Made by a program: the position numbers and the translations under genes
Shown: positions 63,172 to 64,000 of the stretch, in pieces
Layout: every line of letters begins with the position of its first letter
Position numbering within the stretch: position 1 is the stretch's first letter
Assembly: GCA_016700155.1 (NCBI GenBank)
Contig: CP065001.1
Location: 1,984,001 to 2,048,000 of the forward strand
Direction of reading: 5' to 3'
Length of the DNA: 64,000 nucleotides
Source of the DNA: Ignavibacteriales bacterium
Lineage (GTDB): Bacteria; Bacteroidota; Ignavibacteria; Ignavibacteriales; Ignavibacteriaceae
The notes under the pieces: model-generated
Seen by the model: the letters and a program-made list of their open reading frames with translations, nothing else
What the model was told of the DNA's origin: nothing
Database searches by the model: none

Positions 63172-63663
63172 CTAAGAAAGGTAAAGGTACGGTTTCCAGT
63201 TCTCATCAAGTTTACCTACAACGTGTTTGATAAACATAATATGACTTGGCTTAAACGGCTGGTACAGCATATTCATATTAGCTTCCTTCGGAGTTCTGTC
63301 GCCTTTTTTGTTATTACAATAAGTGCAGGCACTGACGAGATTTTCCCAGGAGTCGACACCTCCCTGCGCTTTAGGAAGAACGTGATCAATAGTTAACGGC
63401 AAATCACTTCTGCCGCAGTAGGCACACTTATATTGATCCCTGCGAAGAATATTTTTTCTTGTAAGTACAACTTTTTTATAAGGGACAGAAATGAAACGGC
63501 TGAGTCTTATTATACTCGGCCAGGGGTAGCCGCTGCTGACTGATCTGACTTCTTTTCTATCATCGCGGACAACGATTTCTGCTTTGCCCAGGTAAATCAG
63601 TACTATAGCTTTTTTGATATTGCAAACAGTTAATGGTTCGTAACTTTGATTTAGTATAAGCAC
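63172..63663 (-). CDS. HNH endonuclease
   Basis: 163 residues: N-terminal LILNQSYEPLTVCNIKKAIVLIYLGKAE, typical of a widespread single-gene HNH family, then the HNH core CAYCGRSDLPLTIDHVLPKAQGG...NLVSACTYCNNKKGD (two CxxC zinc pairs and the catalytic His-Asn-His set). The start is a GTG; the frame is open further upstream without an ATG. Likely a genomic rather than mobile enzyme; the target is unknown. Confidence 0.88.
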   Translation of the reverse strand: MLILNQSYEPLTVCNIKKAIVLIYLGKAEIVVRDDRKEVRSVSSGYPWPSIIRLSRFISVPYKKVVLTRKNILRRDQYKCAYCGRSDLPLTIDHVLPKAQGGVDSWENLVSACTYCNNKKGDRTPKEANMNMLYQPFKPSHIMFIKHVVGKLDENWKPYLYLS

Positions 63664-63707
63664 TTTTGCATTCAGTTTACCATTAACACGTTTTGAAGGT
63701 TCGAAGA

Positions 63708-63905
63708 TTACACCTCACTCTTTTTTTTCTGCTGAATAGAAAAAGAAATTCTTAAGATAATGCGAATAACAAAAAGTAAAATGCTTACGGATAAAAGATA
63801 AATGTTCCATTCCGCTGGCACTAACTCTAATACCATAAGTAGCAATAAAATCGCGACTAGTATCAAAGCACCGTAACTGTATATATTAAAATTCTTGATT
63901 GTCAT
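63708..63905 (-). CDS. small two-span membrane protein
   Basis: 65 residues with two hydrophobic segments (about residues 12-30 and 34-54) and a basic tail (QQKKKSEV). No family recognised. Ends 44 bases before the HNH GTG. Confidence 0.6.
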   Translation of the reverse strand: MTIKNFNIYSYGALILVAILLLLMVLELVPAEWNIYLLSVSILLFVIRIILRISFSIQQKKKSEV

Positions 63906-64000
63906 TCCGTTTACTTACCAAATATTAAATGCACAAAAGTGAAGTTTTGATTAGTAAATATAGGGATTTGATGAATACTATTGCAATTGTTAAATGAGTT
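63906..64000. other. terminal stretch without a visible gene
   Basis: 95 AT-rich bases to the window edge; no open frame, RNA or clear signal can be supported. Confidence 0.5.

Noticed and set aside
1..64000. CRISPR arrays, rRNA genes, prophage or restriction/defence systems
   Set aside because: I looked for regularly spaced direct repeats, rRNA-like blocks, phage structural genes and defence nucleases and saw none; the single HNH gene is of a common stand-alone type.

Overview
The window is a chromosomal segment from an AT-rich, Gram-negative bacterium that most resembles the Ignavibacteria (Bacteroidota/Chlorobiota group). Three signs point there. Two large secreted proteins carry type IX secretion sorting tails, one with the YPNPFNP motif typical of that group. 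At least one promoter has the Bacteroidetes form (TTG, then TAnnTTTG about 20 bases later). Shine-Dalgarno sites are patchy and TTG starts are frequent. The lineage is inferred from these features, not from a phylogeny.

Layout. Bases 1-6412 hold a poly-gamma-glutamate locus on the plus strand: a cut-off membrane protein, PgsB, PgsC, PgsW, a twin-domain exported protein, a putative outer-membrane beta-barrel and an LVIVD-repeat lipoprotein. No CapA/PgsA gene is visible. Bases 6811-10578 encode a 1255-residue T9SS cargo protein. Bases 10638-12383 (minus) form an ECF sigma / anti-sigma / TonB-domain lipoprotein operon. Bases 12541-40364 are mostly plus-strand housekeeping genes: lysC, an M20 hydrolase, a POT transporter, a PASTA protein, rpe, folP, cdaA, a glycosyltransferase, a half-size CHAD protein, a UPF0173 hydrolase, parA-parB, an ArgD-like aminotransferase, nadB, aroQ, a HAD hydrolase, a MerR regulator, tRNA-Pro(GGG), purF, a subtilase with a T9SS tail, a phosphatidyltransferase and ftsY. 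rqcH and ppx/gppA lie in the opposite direction. Bases 40396-63905 are a long minus-strand run. In transcription order it reads: a small membrane protein, an HNH endonuclease, trpS, scpA, scpB, an RluB-type pseudouridine synthase, dacB, lysS, an envelope cluster (DUF2279, GT2, Wzi-like barrel, S41 protease, DUF3108), gamma-carbonic anhydrase, ybeY, a DUF494-like gene, topA, xerC/D, hpf, hprK, an M23 peptidase, DUF2795, holB, thiolase and 3-hydroxyacyl-CoA dehydrogenase.

How the genes work together. Most genes are core metabolism, DNA maintenance or cell-envelope functions packed with short gaps or ATGA/TGATG overlaps, so they probably sit in long transcripts. The least ordinary part is the left end. 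There a polymer synthase of the poly-gamma-glutamate type is followed by exported, apparently lineage-specific proteins that would suit moving or anchoring the polymer across a two-membrane envelope. A second envelope cluster lies at 50930-56764.

Other items: two inverted-repeat elements with GTCAT/ATGAC ends (4193-4288 and 63067-63142), the first of which supplies the likely start codon of the barrel gene, and several clear hairpin terminators. I saw no CRISPR array, rRNA, phage module, insertion sequence or restriction/defence system.
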